Shown: positions 1-8,398 of the stretch, piece by piece
How the letters are laid out: each line of letters begins with the position of its first letter
Numbering within the stretch: position 1 is the stretch's first letter
From: JANXSS01 sp043729515
Lineage (GTDB): Bacteria; Pseudomonadota; Gammaproteobacteria; Burkholderiales; Burkholderiaceae_D
Reading direction: 5' to 3'
Assembly: GCA_043729515.1 (NCBI GenBank)
Contig: JAYTLK010000259.1
Coordinates: 4,518-68,517, forward strand
Length of the DNA stretch: 64,000 bases
The notes under the pieces: model-generated
Database searches by the model: none
The model's input: only the letters and a program-made list of their open reading frames with translations
What the model was told of the DNA's origin: nothing
Translations under genes and position numbers: made by a program

Positions 1-460
1 CTACAATCCGGACGGCAAGCGCATGGCAGAACTGATCCAGGCCGACTGGGAAAAGATCGGCGTCAAGACCAGGCTGGTGACCTTCGAATGGGGCGAGTAT
101 CGCAAGCGCAGCAAGAGCGGCGAGCAGTCAGCGATGATGTTCGGCTGGTCGGGCGACAACGGCGATCCCGATAATTTCTTCGTGCCGATCCTGTCCTGCG
201 ATGCGGTCAAGGGCGGTGGCAACACGGCGCGCTGGTGCAACAAGGATTTCGAAGAGTTGCTGAACAAGGCGAAATCCACGCCGAAACAGGAAGAGCGCGC
301 CAAGCTCTATGAAAAAGCGCAAGAGATCGCGCATGAAGAAGCGCCGCTGCTGGAGCTTGCCCATTCGGTGCGTTTCACGCCGGTGCGCAAGGAAGTCATC
401 GGCTTCAAGATGGATGCGGTCGGCCATCATAATTTCAACAAGGTCGATCTCGCGAAGTAA
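1..460 (+). CDS. Peptide-type ABC transporter substrate-binding protein, C-terminal part
   Basis: Only the last 152 or so codons are present; the reading frame is already open at base 2 and the 5' end lies outside the window. The visible protein has the C-terminal lobe of the SBP_bac_5 (DppA/OppA) family: a stretch YNPDGKRMAELIQADW near the start, then WSGDNGDPDNF, a partner-binding motif typical of dipeptide-binding proteins, and a helical tail. It would act in the periplasm and hand peptides or related solutes to the two permeases that follow 8 bases downstream. The substrate cannot be told from this fragment; glutathione, dipeptide and opine binders share these motifs. Confidence 0.85.
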   Translation, partial: YNPDGKRMAELIQADWEKIGVKTRLVTFEWGEYRKRSKSGEQSAMMFGWSGDNGDPDNFFVPILSCDAVKGGGNTARWCNKDFEELLNKAKSTPKQEERAKLYEKAQEIAHEEAPLLELAHSVRFTPVRKEVIGFKMDAVGHHNFNKVDLAK

Positions 461-468
461 GGCAGCCC

Positions 469-1479
469 ATGTTCGGTTTTCTGTTGCGCCGGATCGGGCT
501 GATCATCCCGACGTTCCTGGGGATCACGCTGCTCGTGTTCTCCTTGATTCACATGATTCCCGGCGATGCGGTCGAAGCGATGTCGGGCGAGCGTGGAATG
601 GAGCCGGCGCGTTACGCCCGATTGCTGCATGAATTCGGCCTGGACCGGCCGCTCTACGTGCAGTATGCCGATTATGTCGGCAACGTCGTCCGCGGCAATC
701 TGGGCGCGTCGATCACGACCCACGAGCCGGTGCTGACCGAGTTCGCCACGCTCTTTCCGGCCACCCTGGAGCTGGCCGCGTGTGCCATCGTCATCGCGCT
801 GGTGATCGGCCTGCCGGCCGGCATGCTGGCGGCGTTGAAGCGCAATACCTTCCTCGATTACTCGGTGATGGGCGTGTCCCTGACCGGCTACTCGATGCCG
901 ATCTTCTGGTGGGCGCTGCTGTTGATCCTGCTGTTTTCGGTCACGCTCGGCTGGACACCGGTGTCGGGCCGCATCGATATTTTGTATGATCTGCCGCCGG
1001 TGACGGGTTTCATGCTGATTGACAGCCTGCTCTCTGGCGAAGACGGCGCCTTCCGTTCGGCCGCGTCGCATCTGGTATTGCCGGCGATCGCGCTTGGCAC
1101 GATCCCGCTGGCAGTGATCGCCCGCATGACGCGCTCGTCGATGCTGGAGGTGCTGCGGGAAGACTACGTGCGCACGGCCCGCGCCAAGGGCTTGTCGCGC
1201 ATGCGGGTGATCGGCGTGCATGCCTTTCGCAATGCGCTGATTCCCGTGGTGACCGTGATCGGCCTGCAGGTCGGTACGCTCCTGGCCGGCGCGATCCTGA
1301 CCGAGACCATCTTCTCCTGGCCCGGCATCGGCAAATGGCTGGTCGAAGCAATCCACCGCCGGGACTATCCGGTGGTGCAGGGCGGCATTCTGCTCTCGGC
1401 CACCATCATCATTCTGGTCAACCTGATTGTCGACGTGCTGTATGGCGTGATCAATCCCCGCATTCGCCATACCGCATGA
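469..1479 (+). CDS. ABC transporter permease, DppB family
   Basis: The 336-residue protein has an N-terminal membrane helix (LLRRIGLIIPTFLGITLL) followed by a periplasmic loop and a BPD_transp_1 domain with about five more helices. The EAA loop that docks on the ATPase is visible as YVRTARAKGLSRMRVIGVHAFRNA in pieces around residues 225-250. Length and layout match DppB-type permeases, the first of the paired inner-membrane subunits of peptide/nickel importers. It lies 8 bases after the binding-protein gene, and its stop overlaps the start of the next permease by 4 bases, so the genes form one operon. Confidence 0.93.
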   Translation: MFGFLLRRIGLIIPTFLGITLLVFSLIHMIPGDAVEAMSGERGMEPARYARLLHEFGLDRPLYVQYADYVGNVVRGNLGASITTHEPVLTEFATLFPATLELAACAIVIALVIGLPAGMLAALKRNTFLDYSVMGVSLTGYSMPIFWWALLLILLFSVTLGWTPVSGRIDILYDLPPVTGFMLIDSLLSGEDGAFRSAASHLVLPAIALGTIPLAVIARMTRSSMLEVLREDYVRTARAKGLSRMRVIGVHAFRNALIPVVTVIGLQVGTLLAGAILTETIFSWPGIGKWLVEAIHRRDYPVVQGGILLSATIIILVNLIVDVLYGVINPRIRHTA

Positions 1480-2474
1480 GCGCAGAATTCGATTCGCTGG
1501 CCACGCCCGGTGTGCCCGGCGCACGCGGCGCGTCCGGCGCCGCGGTTGGTCCTGCGGCACCTGACGCGCCGGTGGGGTCCACTGCGTTCATTGCACCGAT
1601 GGCGGCGTCGGCGCCGCCGCATCCGTTGCGCGAGATGTGGAACTATTTCCGGCAGAACCGTGGCGCCGTGATCGGTCTGGCAGTAGTCTGCCTGATCATC
1701 CTGACGGCGTTGCTGGCCGACGTGATCGCGCCGCATTCGCCGACCCTGCAGTATCGGGATGCCACGCTGGTGCCGCCGGCCTGGCAGGCGGGCGGCAACA
1801 GCCGCTTCCTGCTCGGCACCGACCCGGTCGGGCGCGACATGCTGTCGCGCCTGATCCACGGCACCCGGTTGTCGCTGATCATCGGCCTGGTATCGGTGTC
1901 GCTGTCGCTGTCGATCGGCATCGTGCTCGGGCTGGTGGCGGGTTACTACCGCGGCGTGGTGGAAGTGGCGATCATGCGGCTGATGGACATCATGCTGGCC
2001 TTGCCGAGCCTGCTGCTGGCGGTGGCGATCGTCGCCATCCTGGGGCCGGGGCTGATCAATGCGATGTATGCCATTGCAGTGGTGATGATGCCGCACTATG
2101 CGCGCCAGACGCGGGCGGCCGTCATCGGCGAACTTTCACGCGACTATGTGAGCGCCTCGCGCATCGCCGGCGCCGGCACGCTGCGCATCATGTTCGATTG
2201 CGTGCTGCCGAATTGCGCCGCACCCCTGATCGTCCAGGCCACGCTCGGCTTTTCCAGCGCGATCCTGGACGCCGCCGCGCTGGGTTTCCTGGGCCTGGGC
2301 GCGCAGCCGCCGACACCGGAATGGGGCTCCATGCTGGCCAGCGCGCTGGAATTCATCCAGAGCGCCTGGTGGGTGGTGACCTTTCCGGGCCTGGCGATCC
2401 TGATCTCGGTGCTGGCGTTCAACCTGATGGGCGACGGCCTGCGGGATGCGCTCGACCCCAAGCTCAAGCGCTGA
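1476..2474 (+). CDS. ABC transporter permease, DppC family
   Basis: The second permease subunit has 332 residues if it starts at the ATG that overlaps the dppB-like stop (ATGA). This start is chosen because the open frame further upstream lies inside the preceding gene. An unusual Ala/Pro/Gly-rich cytoplasmic leader of about 50 residues precedes the first helix (GAVIGLAVVCLIILTALLADVIAP). The LLGTDPVGRDMLSRLIHGTR signature is the hallmark of DppC/OppC proteins, and the EAA loop follows around residues 220-245. It should pair with the upstream permease in the inner membrane. Confidence 0.93.
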   Translation: MSAEFDSLATPGVPGARGASGAAVGPAAPDAPVGSTAFIAPMAASAPPHPLREMWNYFRQNRGAVIGLAVVCLIILTALLADVIAPHSPTLQYRDATLVPPAWQAGGNSRFLLGTDPVGRDMLSRLIHGTRLSLIIGLVSVSLSLSIGIVLGLVAGYYRGVVEVAIMRLMDIMLALPSLLLAVAIVAILGPGLINAMYAIAVVMMPHYARQTRAAVIGELSRDYVSASRIAGAGTLRIMFDCVLPNCAAPLIVQATLGFSSAILDAAALGFLGLGAQPPTPEWGSMLASALEFIQSAWWVVTFPGLAILISVLAFNLMGDGLRDALDPKLKR

Positions 2475-2522
2475 TCGCCGGCGGCACGTTCCCAAGCAAT
2501 CCAACACAAGCAAAGACACCGC

Positions 2523-3521
2523 ATGGCGCTTCTCGACATTCAGGATCTGCGGGTGGAATTCGGCACCGAAGCCGCGCCTTTCATCGCCGTCGATGGCCTC
2601 GACCTGGCCATCGATGCCGGCGAGGTGGTCGGCATCGTCGGTGAATCCGGTTCCGGCAAAAGCGTGACCTCGCTGGCCCTGATGGGTCTGATCGACTATC
2701 CGGGCCGGGTGCGCGCGCAGCGCATGGCTTTCGATGGCCGCGACCTGAACACGATGCCGGAGCGCGAGCGCCGCCGCTTGCTCGGCAAGGACATCGCGAT
2801 GATCTTCCAGGATCCGATGACCAGCCTGAACCCCTGTTTTACCGTTGCCGATCAGCTGATGGAAACCCTGCGCGTGCATCAGGGCGGGCCGCGCAAGCTG
2901 TTGCGCAACAAGGCGCTGGCGCTGCTCAAGCAGGTCGAGATTCCCGATCCGGAGCGCCGGCTCGACGCCTATCCGCATCAGCTTTCCGGCGGCATGAGCC
3001 AGCGCGTCATGGTGGCCATTGCGATCGCCTGCAATCCGCGCCTGCTGATCGCCGACGAGCCGACCACGGCGCTCGACGTCACGGTGCAGGCGCAGATGCT
3101 GGAATTGCTGTTGTCATTGCAGCGCCAGCGTGGCATGGCGCTGATGCTGATCACGCACGATCTGTCGGTGGTGGCGCAGACGGCGCAGCGGGTGGTGGTG
3201 ATGTATGCCGGCCAGGTGGTCGAGACCGGCGCGGTGCCGGCAATTTTCAATGCGCCGCATCATCCCTATACCCAGGCGTTGCTGGCGGCACTGCCGGAAA
3301 ACAACGTCGGGCGGGCAAGGCTGCAGACGATTCCAGGGGTGGTGCCGGGGCAGCATGATCGGCCGACCGGTTGCCTGCTCGGTCCCCGCTGCGCGTATGC
3401 GAAGGCGCGCTGTCGCAGTGAACGACCGGCATTGCTGCCGGTCGACCGCAGCACCGTGCGCTGCCATTTCCCCCTCGACGCGACCGGCAGCCCGACCAAC
3501 GGCTGGCACGATGCGCCATGA
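2523..3521 (+). CDS. Peptide-type ABC transporter ATP-binding protein, DppD family
   Basis: The 332-residue cytoplasmic ATPase has Walker A GESGSGKS near residue 40, the Q-loop region FQDPMTSLNP, an ABC signature LSGGMSQRV and Walker B LLIADEPTTALD. The C-terminal oligopeptide-transporter extension contains the cysteine-bearing segment RCAYAKARC typical of DppD/OppD. Its stop overlaps the start of the next ATPase gene by 4 bases. Peptide importers use a heterodimer of two such ATPases, which fits this arrangement. Confidence 0.93.
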   Translation: MALLDIQDLRVEFGTEAAPFIAVDGLDLAIDAGEVVGIVGESGSGKSVTSLALMGLIDYPGRVRAQRMAFDGRDLNTMPERERRRLLGKDIAMIFQDPMTSLNPCFTVADQLMETLRVHQGGPRKLLRNKALALLKQVEIPDPERRLDAYPHQLSGGMSQRVMVAIAIACNPRLLIADEPTTALDVTVQAQMLELLLSLQRQRGMALMLITHDLSVVAQTAQRVVVMYAGQVVETGAVPAIFNAPHHPYTQALLAALPENNVGRARLQTIPGVVPGQHDRPTGCLLGPRCAYAKARCRSERPALLPVDRSTVRCHFPLDATGSPTNGWHDAP

Positions 3522-4546
3522 ATGAACCGACCATGATGCATGCCCCCGACATCATTGCCGACGGCTCGCGTGCCGGCGCGCCGCCGCTGCTGGAGGCGAA
3601 CGACCTGTCGCGGCATTACGCCGTCTCGCAGGGTTTTCTGAAGCCGAAGGCGGTGGCGCGTGCGCTTGATGGCGTCTCGTTCACGCTCGACGCCGGTCGC
3701 ACGCTGGCCGTGGTCGGCGAATCCGGCTGCGGCAAGTCGACGCTGGCGCGCCAGATCACGATGATCGAGCCGCCCACGGGCGGGTCGCTCCTGCTGGAGG
3801 GCATCGATGTCGCCGGCGCCGATCGGGCGACGTTGAAGCGGGTGCGCCCGCTGGTGCAGATGGTGTTCCAGAATCCCTACGCCAGCCTGAATCCGCGCAA
3901 GAAGGTCGGCGCGATGCTGGAAGAACCGCTGGTGATCAACACGTCGCAATCAGCGGCGCAACGGGCCGAAGCAGCGCAGGCGATGATGGCCAAGGTCGGC
4001 CTGCGTCCCGAGCACTACAGCCGCTACCCGCACATGTTCTCGGGTGGCCAGCGCCAGCGCATCGCGATCGCTCGGGCGCTGATGCTGTCGCCGAAAGTGA
4101 TCGTGGCCGACGAGCCGGTGTCGGCGCTCGATGTCTCGATCCAGGCCCAGGTGCTGAACCTGTTGATGGACCTCCAGGAGGAGACGGGCGTTGCCTATCT
4201 GTTCATCTCTCACAACCTGGCCGTGGTCGAGCTGATTGCCGACGACGTGCTGGTGATGTATCTCGGCAAAGCCGTCGAGCACGGTGCGAAAGCGGCTGTC
4301 TTCAGCCGGCCGCTGCATCCCTATACCCGGGCGCTGCTGGCCAGCACGCCGCGCATCGATCCGGCCCAGCGGCAGCAGAAGATCATGCTGCCGGGCGAGT
4401 TGCCGTCGCCGCTGGCGCCGCCTCCGGGTTGCGCATTCAATACGCGGTGTCCGCATGCAATCGAGCGCTGCCGGGTCGAGGTGCCTTTGCTGGCGCCGTT
4501 TGATGGCCGGATGGTCGCCTGTCACCGGGTAGCCGAAATTTCCTGA
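3518..4546 (+). CDS. Peptide-type ABC transporter ATP-binding protein, DppF family
   Basis: The second ATPase has 342 residues, with Walker A GESGCGKST, signature FSGGQRQRIAIARAL, Walker B VIVADEPVSALD and a C-terminal oligopeptide/dipeptide extension (GCAFNTRCPHAIERC). It closes the five-gene ABC operon; the MatR-like gene converges on it 20 bases downstream. No transporter-specific regulator or metabolic enzyme is in this operon, so the cargo is open. Proximity to the malonate genes is probably coincidental because the transcription units converge. Confidence 0.93.
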   Translation: MNEPTMMHAPDIIADGSRAGAPPLLEANDLSRHYAVSQGFLKPKAVARALDGVSFTLDAGRTLAVVGESGCGKSTLARQITMIEPPTGGSLLLEGIDVAGADRATLKRVRPLVQMVFQNPYASLNPRKKVGAMLEEPLVINTSQSAAQRAEAAQAMMAKVGLRPEHYSRYPHMFSGGQRQRIAIARALMLSPKVIVADEPVSALDVSIQAQVLNLLMDLQEETGVAYLFISHNLAVVELIADDVLVMYLGKAVEHGAKAAVFSRPLHPYTRALLASTPRIDPAQRQQKIMLPGELPSPLAPPPGCAFNTRCPHAIERCRVEVPLLAPFDGRMVACHRVAEIS

Positions 4547-4566
4547 GACGGTGCTTGGTCTGGCTA

Positions 4567-5268
4567 TCAGGCAGCAGCACTGCCGATCTGCGATAACGAC
4601 GCCATCAGGTCGGCGAAGCGCTGTCCCTGGACCATGATGTGGCCCCGCAGCAGTTCGGCGGTGCGATCGCCATCGCCGGCCAGGATCGCCTCGACCACCG
4701 CCGCATGCTCGCCGTAGGAGGCGTTGAGACGGTCACGCACCCGCAGCTGCAAGCGGCGATAGGGCCGCAGGCGGCGGTGCAGGGCGCGTGCCTGCCCCGC
4801 CAGGAACGCATTGTGGCTGCCGGCGTAGATCGCATCGTGGAACAACTCGTTCTGGTAAAAATAGGCATCGGTGTCCTGCGACAGGCAGGCTTCGCTGCAA
4901 GCATGATGCGCAGCAAGAAGCGTAGCGTGTTCTGCTGCGGACATGCGCCGTGCTGCCAGGCGTCCCGCCATGGCCTCGAATTCCGCCATCACTTCGAACA
5001 TTTCGACCAGCTGCTGCGGACCGATTTCCGCCACCACCGCGCCGCGCCGCGGCCGCAGGCTCACGATTCCCACCGATGCCAGCTGTAGCAATGCCTCCCG
5101 CACCGGCGTACGCGATACCCCGTATTGCTCAGCCAGTTCTGTCTCATCAAGATGATGCCCGGGAGACAATGCGCCGGTTGCGATCATCTCTTCGATCGAT
5201 TCCCGAAGGTTGGCGTGACGATTTTTCATGAGCTTCGCTTTCAAATGCACCAAACTCGGCGAATTCAT
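4567..5268 (-). CDS. matR: GntR/FCD family regulator, probable MatR-type malonate regulator
   Basis: The 233-residue protein has a GntR winged helix (GHHLDETELAEQYGVSRTPVREALLQL in pieces, residues 30-65) and a C-terminal FCD ligand domain with the metal-binding His/Asp pattern (FHDAIY, then SYGEH). It is divergent from a TRAP plus malonate decarboxylase operon. A MatR-like operator lies in the shared intergenic region, so a malonate-responsive regulator is inferred. The ATG at 5268 overlaps a good -10 box; if that promoter is used, translation would start at the ATG at 5229 (MKNRHANLRES), giving 220 residues and still the full DNA-binding domain. Confidence 0.75.
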   Translation of the reverse strand: MNSPSLVHLKAKLMKNRHANLRESIEEMIATGALSPGHHLDETELAEQYGVSRTPVREALLQLASVGIVSLRPRRGAVVAEIGPQQLVEMFEVMAEFEAMAGRLAARRMSAAEHATLLAAHHACSEACLSQDTDAYFYQNELFHDAIYAGSHNAFLAGQARALHRRLRPYRRLQLRVRDRLNASYGEHAAVVEAILAGDGDRTAELLRGHIMVQGQRFADLMASLSQIGSAAA

Positions 5269-5294
5269 TATAAATCCACATTTCAGCTTGACAA
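5267..5294 (-). promoter_or_regulatory. Predicted sigma-70 promoter for the matR-like gene
   Basis: On the minus strand there is TTGTCA (5294-5289), a 16-base spacer and a perfect TATAAT (5272-5267). The -10 box overlaps the first possible ATG of the regulator, which favours the ATG at 5229 as the real start of translation. The operator-like palindrome lies just upstream of the -35 box. Confidence 0.5.
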
Positions 5295-5312
5295 TGCATA
5301 CGGTGTGTTTAA

Positions 5313-5326
5313 TCTTGTATACACGA
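5313..5326. promoter_or_regulatory. MatR-like operator, TCTTGTATACACGA
   Basis: This 14-base imperfect palindrome lies between the divergent regulator and dctP-like genes. As far as I recall, the published MatR site of Rhizobium malonate genes is TCTTGTA/TACACGA, which would be an exact match; the recollection needs checking. Two direct copies of ATGCATAC (5294-5301 and 5336-5343) flank it, 42 bases apart, close to four helical turns, and may be additional half-sites. Confidence 0.6.
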
Positions 5327-5436
5327 CGAGCAATCATGCATACCAAATTATTGCTTGATCTTGCACATCATATAAATATCCGGACCTGATTCAAACGCCT
5401 GCATCGACAGCGTGGGTCCAATCGTGAGGAGACAAC

Positions 5437-6462
5437 ATGACAACCATTACCAGAAGAACCATCCTTGGCGTCCTGGCCAGCAGCCCGCTGTGGAGCCTGA
5501 ATGGCGCCTGGGCGCAGACAGCCACGACCCTGAAGATTTCCCACCAGTTCCCGGGTGGCACGCTGACCGAAGGCGATTTTCGCGATCGCCTGACCCGGAT
5601 GTTTGCCCAGGAAGTCGAAAAGCGCAGCAAGGGCAGCCTGAAGTTCGAAATCTACCCGGGCGCGTCTCTCATGAAGATCAATGCCCAGATCTCGTCCCTG
5701 CGCAAGGCCGCGCTGGACCTGAGCCTGGTGCCACTGTCCTATGCCGGCGGTGAAATGCCGGAAGTCAACATCGGCCTGATGCCCGGACTGGTCACGTCCT
5801 ACGAGCAAGGCTATGGCTGGAAGAACAAGGACATCGGTCGTGCACTCGACAAATTCCTGAACGAGAAAGGGATCGTCGTCGTCAGCTGGATCTGGCAGGC
5901 CGGCGGCATGGCCTCGCGCAGCGCCAATCCGGTGATCCAGCCGGAAGATGCGAAGGGCTTGAAGATCCGTGGCGGCTCGCGCGAAATGGACATGATGTTG
6001 AAGGCCGCAGGCGCTGCCGTGGTCACCGGCCCGACCAACGAAATCTATGCCGGCCTGCAGACCGGCGCCATGGATGCGGCACTGACCTCGTCGACCTCGC
6101 TCATCTCCTTCCGCCTCGAAGAAGTCGCCAAGAGCCTGACCACCGGGCGCGGCGGTGCCTACTGGTTCATGTTCGAGCCGCTGCTGATGTCGAAGGCGAT
6201 CTTCGACAAGCTGACCAAGGAACAACAGCAAGTCATCATGACGGTTGGCGCCGAACTCGAAACCTTCGCCCGCAAGGCGGCGCAAACCGATGACGAACTG
6301 GTGGCTGCCGTCTACCAGCGCGCCGGCGCCAAGGTGGGCGATCTGAACGCCGCCACCGTCAAGAAATGGCAGGCGCTGGCGCGTGACACCGCCTGGAAAG
6401 ATTACGCCGACCGTAACGCCACTTGTGCGGCGATGCTGAAAATGGCGGAGAAGACCCTGTGA
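5437..6462 (+). CDS. TRAP transporter substrate-binding protein, DctP family (predicted malonate)
   Basis: The 341-residue exported protein starts with MTTITRRTILGVLASSPLW, a leader ending near AWAQ. The TRRTIL stretch resembles a twin-arginine signal. The mature part is a DctP-type solute receptor (ISHQFPGG at its start; KGLKIRGGSREMDMMLKAAGA containing the conserved arginine that binds a carboxylate; PTNEIYAGLQTGAMDA). A strong ribosome site (GAGGAG) sits 5-6 bases before the ATG. It is the first gene of the operon leading into malonate decarboxylase, so malonate is the inferred ligand; other dicarboxylates are possible. Confidence 0.9.
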   Translation: MTTITRRTILGVLASSPLWSLNGAWAQTATTLKISHQFPGGTLTEGDFRDRLTRMFAQEVEKRSKGSLKFEIYPGASLMKINAQISSLRKAALDLSLVPLSYAGGEMPEVNIGLMPGLVTSYEQGYGWKNKDIGRALDKFLNEKGIVVVSWIWQAGGMASRSANPVIQPEDAKGLKIRGGSREMDMMLKAAGAAVVTGPTNEIYAGLQTGAMDAALTSSTSLISFRLEEVAKSLTTGRGGAYWFMFEPLLMSKAIFDKLTKEQQQVIMTVGAELETFARKAAQTDDELVAAVYQRAGAKVGDLNAATVKKWQALARDTAWKDYADRNATCAAMLKMAEKTL

Positions 6463-7052
6463 GTGGAGGTCATGTCGAACCGGCGCCGAATGCGCAGCCA
6501 GAGCTGCCGCGCCAGCCGGCGCTGGCCGGCATGGCGCGCGCCCTGCATGGCTTCAATCGCCTGTTGCTGGCGATCTCCAGGTTCGCCATGATCGCCACCG
6601 CCGTGATGTTGACGGTGGCCGTGGTCGCGCGGTATTTCTTCAAGGTGCCGACCGACTGGCAGGATGACGCCACGGTCTTCGCCCTGGTTGGCGTCACGTT
6701 CTTCAGTTGCGCCTACGTGCAGTCGTTTCGCGGCCACATCGGCATCGAAGCGGTTGCCTCGTTGTTGCCCTCGGCGGTCAACGCGGCACGCCTGCTGCTG
6801 GTCGATTTGCTGTCGTTTCTCTTCTGTGCGTTTTTCTCCTGGAAATCCTGGGCGCTGTTCCATGAAGCCTGGCGCGACGGCCAGACCACGTCGTCGACGC
6901 TGGCGCCACCGCTCTGGATTCCGTATTCGATGATGGCGGCCGGCATGACACTGCTGGCCCTGCAGCTGCTGGTGCAGCTGCTTGCCCGCGTGACGGGCGG
7001 CAGCGTCAATCAAGACCCGGTGCATGCTTCCACCGGAAAGGCGTTGCCATGA
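6459..7052 (+). CDS. TRAP transporter small permease, DctQ family
   Basis: The GTG at 6459 overlaps the dctP-like stop as GTGA and is preferred over an upstream start inside dctP; this gives 197 residues. After a cytoplasmic Pro-rich leader of about 35 residues there are four predicted membrane segments (near FAMIATAVMLTVAVVARY, FALVGVTFFSCAYVQ, LLLVDLLSFLFCAFF, YSMMAAGMTLLALQLL). This is the normal DctQ layout. The protein associates with DctM in the inner membrane. The next gene overlaps by 4 bases. Confidence 0.9.
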   Translation: MSGGHVEPAPNAQPELPRQPALAGMARALHGFNRLLLAISRFAMIATAVMLTVAVVARYFFKVPTDWQDDATVFALVGVTFFSCAYVQSFRGHIGIEAVASLLPSAVNAARLLLVDLLSFLFCAFFSWKSWALFHEAWRDGQTTSSTLAPPLWIPYSMMAAGMTLLALQLLVQLLARVTGGSVNQDPVHASTGKALP

Positions 7053-8398
7053 GCCCGTTGACCCTTGGCGTGCTGTATGCGGTGGCCACGCTGCTGATCA
7101 TGTTCTCCGGCATGCCGATTGCCTTTGCGCTCGGTACGGTCGCCGTCACGTTCATGTTTTTCTTCATGCCGGCCGCGTCGCTCGACACGGTCGCACAAAA
7201 TGTCTACGAGGAGATGGCGTCGGTGACGCTGCTGTCGATTCCGCTCTTTATCCTCAAAGGGGCGGCGATCGGCCGATCTCCGGCCGGGCGCGATCTCTAC
7301 AGCGCGATTCACGCCTGGTTGCACAAGGTGCCTGGCGGGCTCGGCATCGCCAACGTGTTTGCCTGCGCGCTGTTTGCGGCCATGGCCGGTTCGTCGCCGG
7401 CGACCTGCTCGGCGATCGGCTCGGCCGGTATCCCCGAGATGCGCCGGCGCGGGTATTCGCCCGGTTTTGCGGCCGGCATCATCGCCGCCGGCGGCACGCT
7501 CGGCATCCTCCTGCCGCCGTCGATCACGATGATCCTGTACGCGGTGGCGGCCGAACAATCGCTCGGCCGCCTGTTCCTGGCCGGTATCGGCCCCGGCGTG
7601 CTGCTGGTGGCCATGTTTGCCGGTTATGCCGTCTACCGCGCCCGCAAGGAGCATGCCGCAGCGCTGGCGGTCTATCAAGCCGGTGGCGTGAAATCGGCCT
7701 ATCTCGATGAAGAGACTTACACCCTCGCGCAGAAAGTCGAAACCCTGCCGCGCGTGATGCCGTTCGTGGTGCTGCTGATCGGCGTGATGGTGGCGCTCTA
7801 CGGCGGGTATGCCACGCCGACCGAGACCGCGGGCCTGGGCGCGTTGCTGGCGATCGTGTTGATTGCCATCGTCTACCGCCTCTGGCGGCCCTCCGACATC
7901 GCGCCGATGATCACCGCCACCATCCGGGAATCGACGATGCTGCTGCTGATCATCGGCATGTCGCTGTTGTATTCCTATGTGATGAGCTATCTCCACATCA
8001 GCCAGTCGGCGGCCGAATGGGTGGTCGCCATGCATCTGTCGAAATGGGTGCTGCTGGCCGTGATCCTGTTGATGGTGGTGGTGCTGGGATTTTTCCTGCC
8101 ACCGGTGTCGATCATCCTCATGACCGCGCCGATCATCCTGCCGCCATTGCGGGCCGCCGGCTTCGACCTGATCTGGTTCGGCATCATGATGACCATCGTG
8201 ATGGAGATGGGATTGATTCACCCGCCGGTGGGGTTGAATTTATTTGTCATCAAGAACATTGCGCCCGACATTCCGCTGCGTGACGTGATCGTGGGCGTGC
8301 TGCCGTTCGTGCTGCTGATGTTCGTGGCGCTGCTCCTGCTGTGCGTGGCGCCGGGTATCGCGACCGGCCTGTCGAACCTGGTCATGGGTGTGCCGTGA
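7049..8398 (+). CDS. TRAP transporter large permease, DctM family
   Basis: The 449-residue polytopic membrane protein has the DctM hallmarks: SIPLFILKG, the glycine-rich FAAMAGSSPATCSAIGS loop and GGTLGILLPPS near residue 150, the last being a sodium/solute pathway motif in this family. About 12 helices can be drawn. It completes a canonical P-Q-M TRAP transporter that uses an ion gradient. The end overlaps the likely start of mdcA, which ties transport and catabolism into one transcript. Confidence 0.93.
   Translation: MSPLTLGVLYAVATLLIMFSGMPIAFALGTVAVTFMFFFMPAASLDTVAQNVYEEMASVTLLSIPLFILKGAAIGRSPAGRDLYSAIHAWLHKVPGGLGIANVFACALFAAMAGSSPATCSAIGSAGIPEMRRRGYSPGFAAGIIAAGGTLGILLPPSITMILYAVAAEQSLGRLFLAGIGPGVLLVAMFAGYAVYRARKEHAAALAVYQAGGVKSAYLDEETYTLAQKVETLPRVMPFVVLLIGVMVALYGGYATPTETAGLGALLAIVLIAIVYRLWRPSDIAPMITATIRESTMLLLIIGMSLLYSYVMSYLHISQSAAEWVVAMHLSKWVLLAVILLMVVVLGFFLPPVSIILMTAPIILPPLRAAGFDLIWFGIMMTIVMEMGLIHPPVGLNLFVIKNIAPDIPLRDVIVGVLPFVLLMFVALLLLCVAPGIATGLSNLVMGVP

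Noticed and set aside
427..2096. Long minus-strand open frames opposite the dppB/dppC-like genes
   Set aside because: They are rich in His, Arg, Gln and Asp, lack ribosome sites and known motifs, and are antisense shadows of GC-rich genes. The same holds for those opposite mdcA, uvrB, hscA, lysS and recJ.
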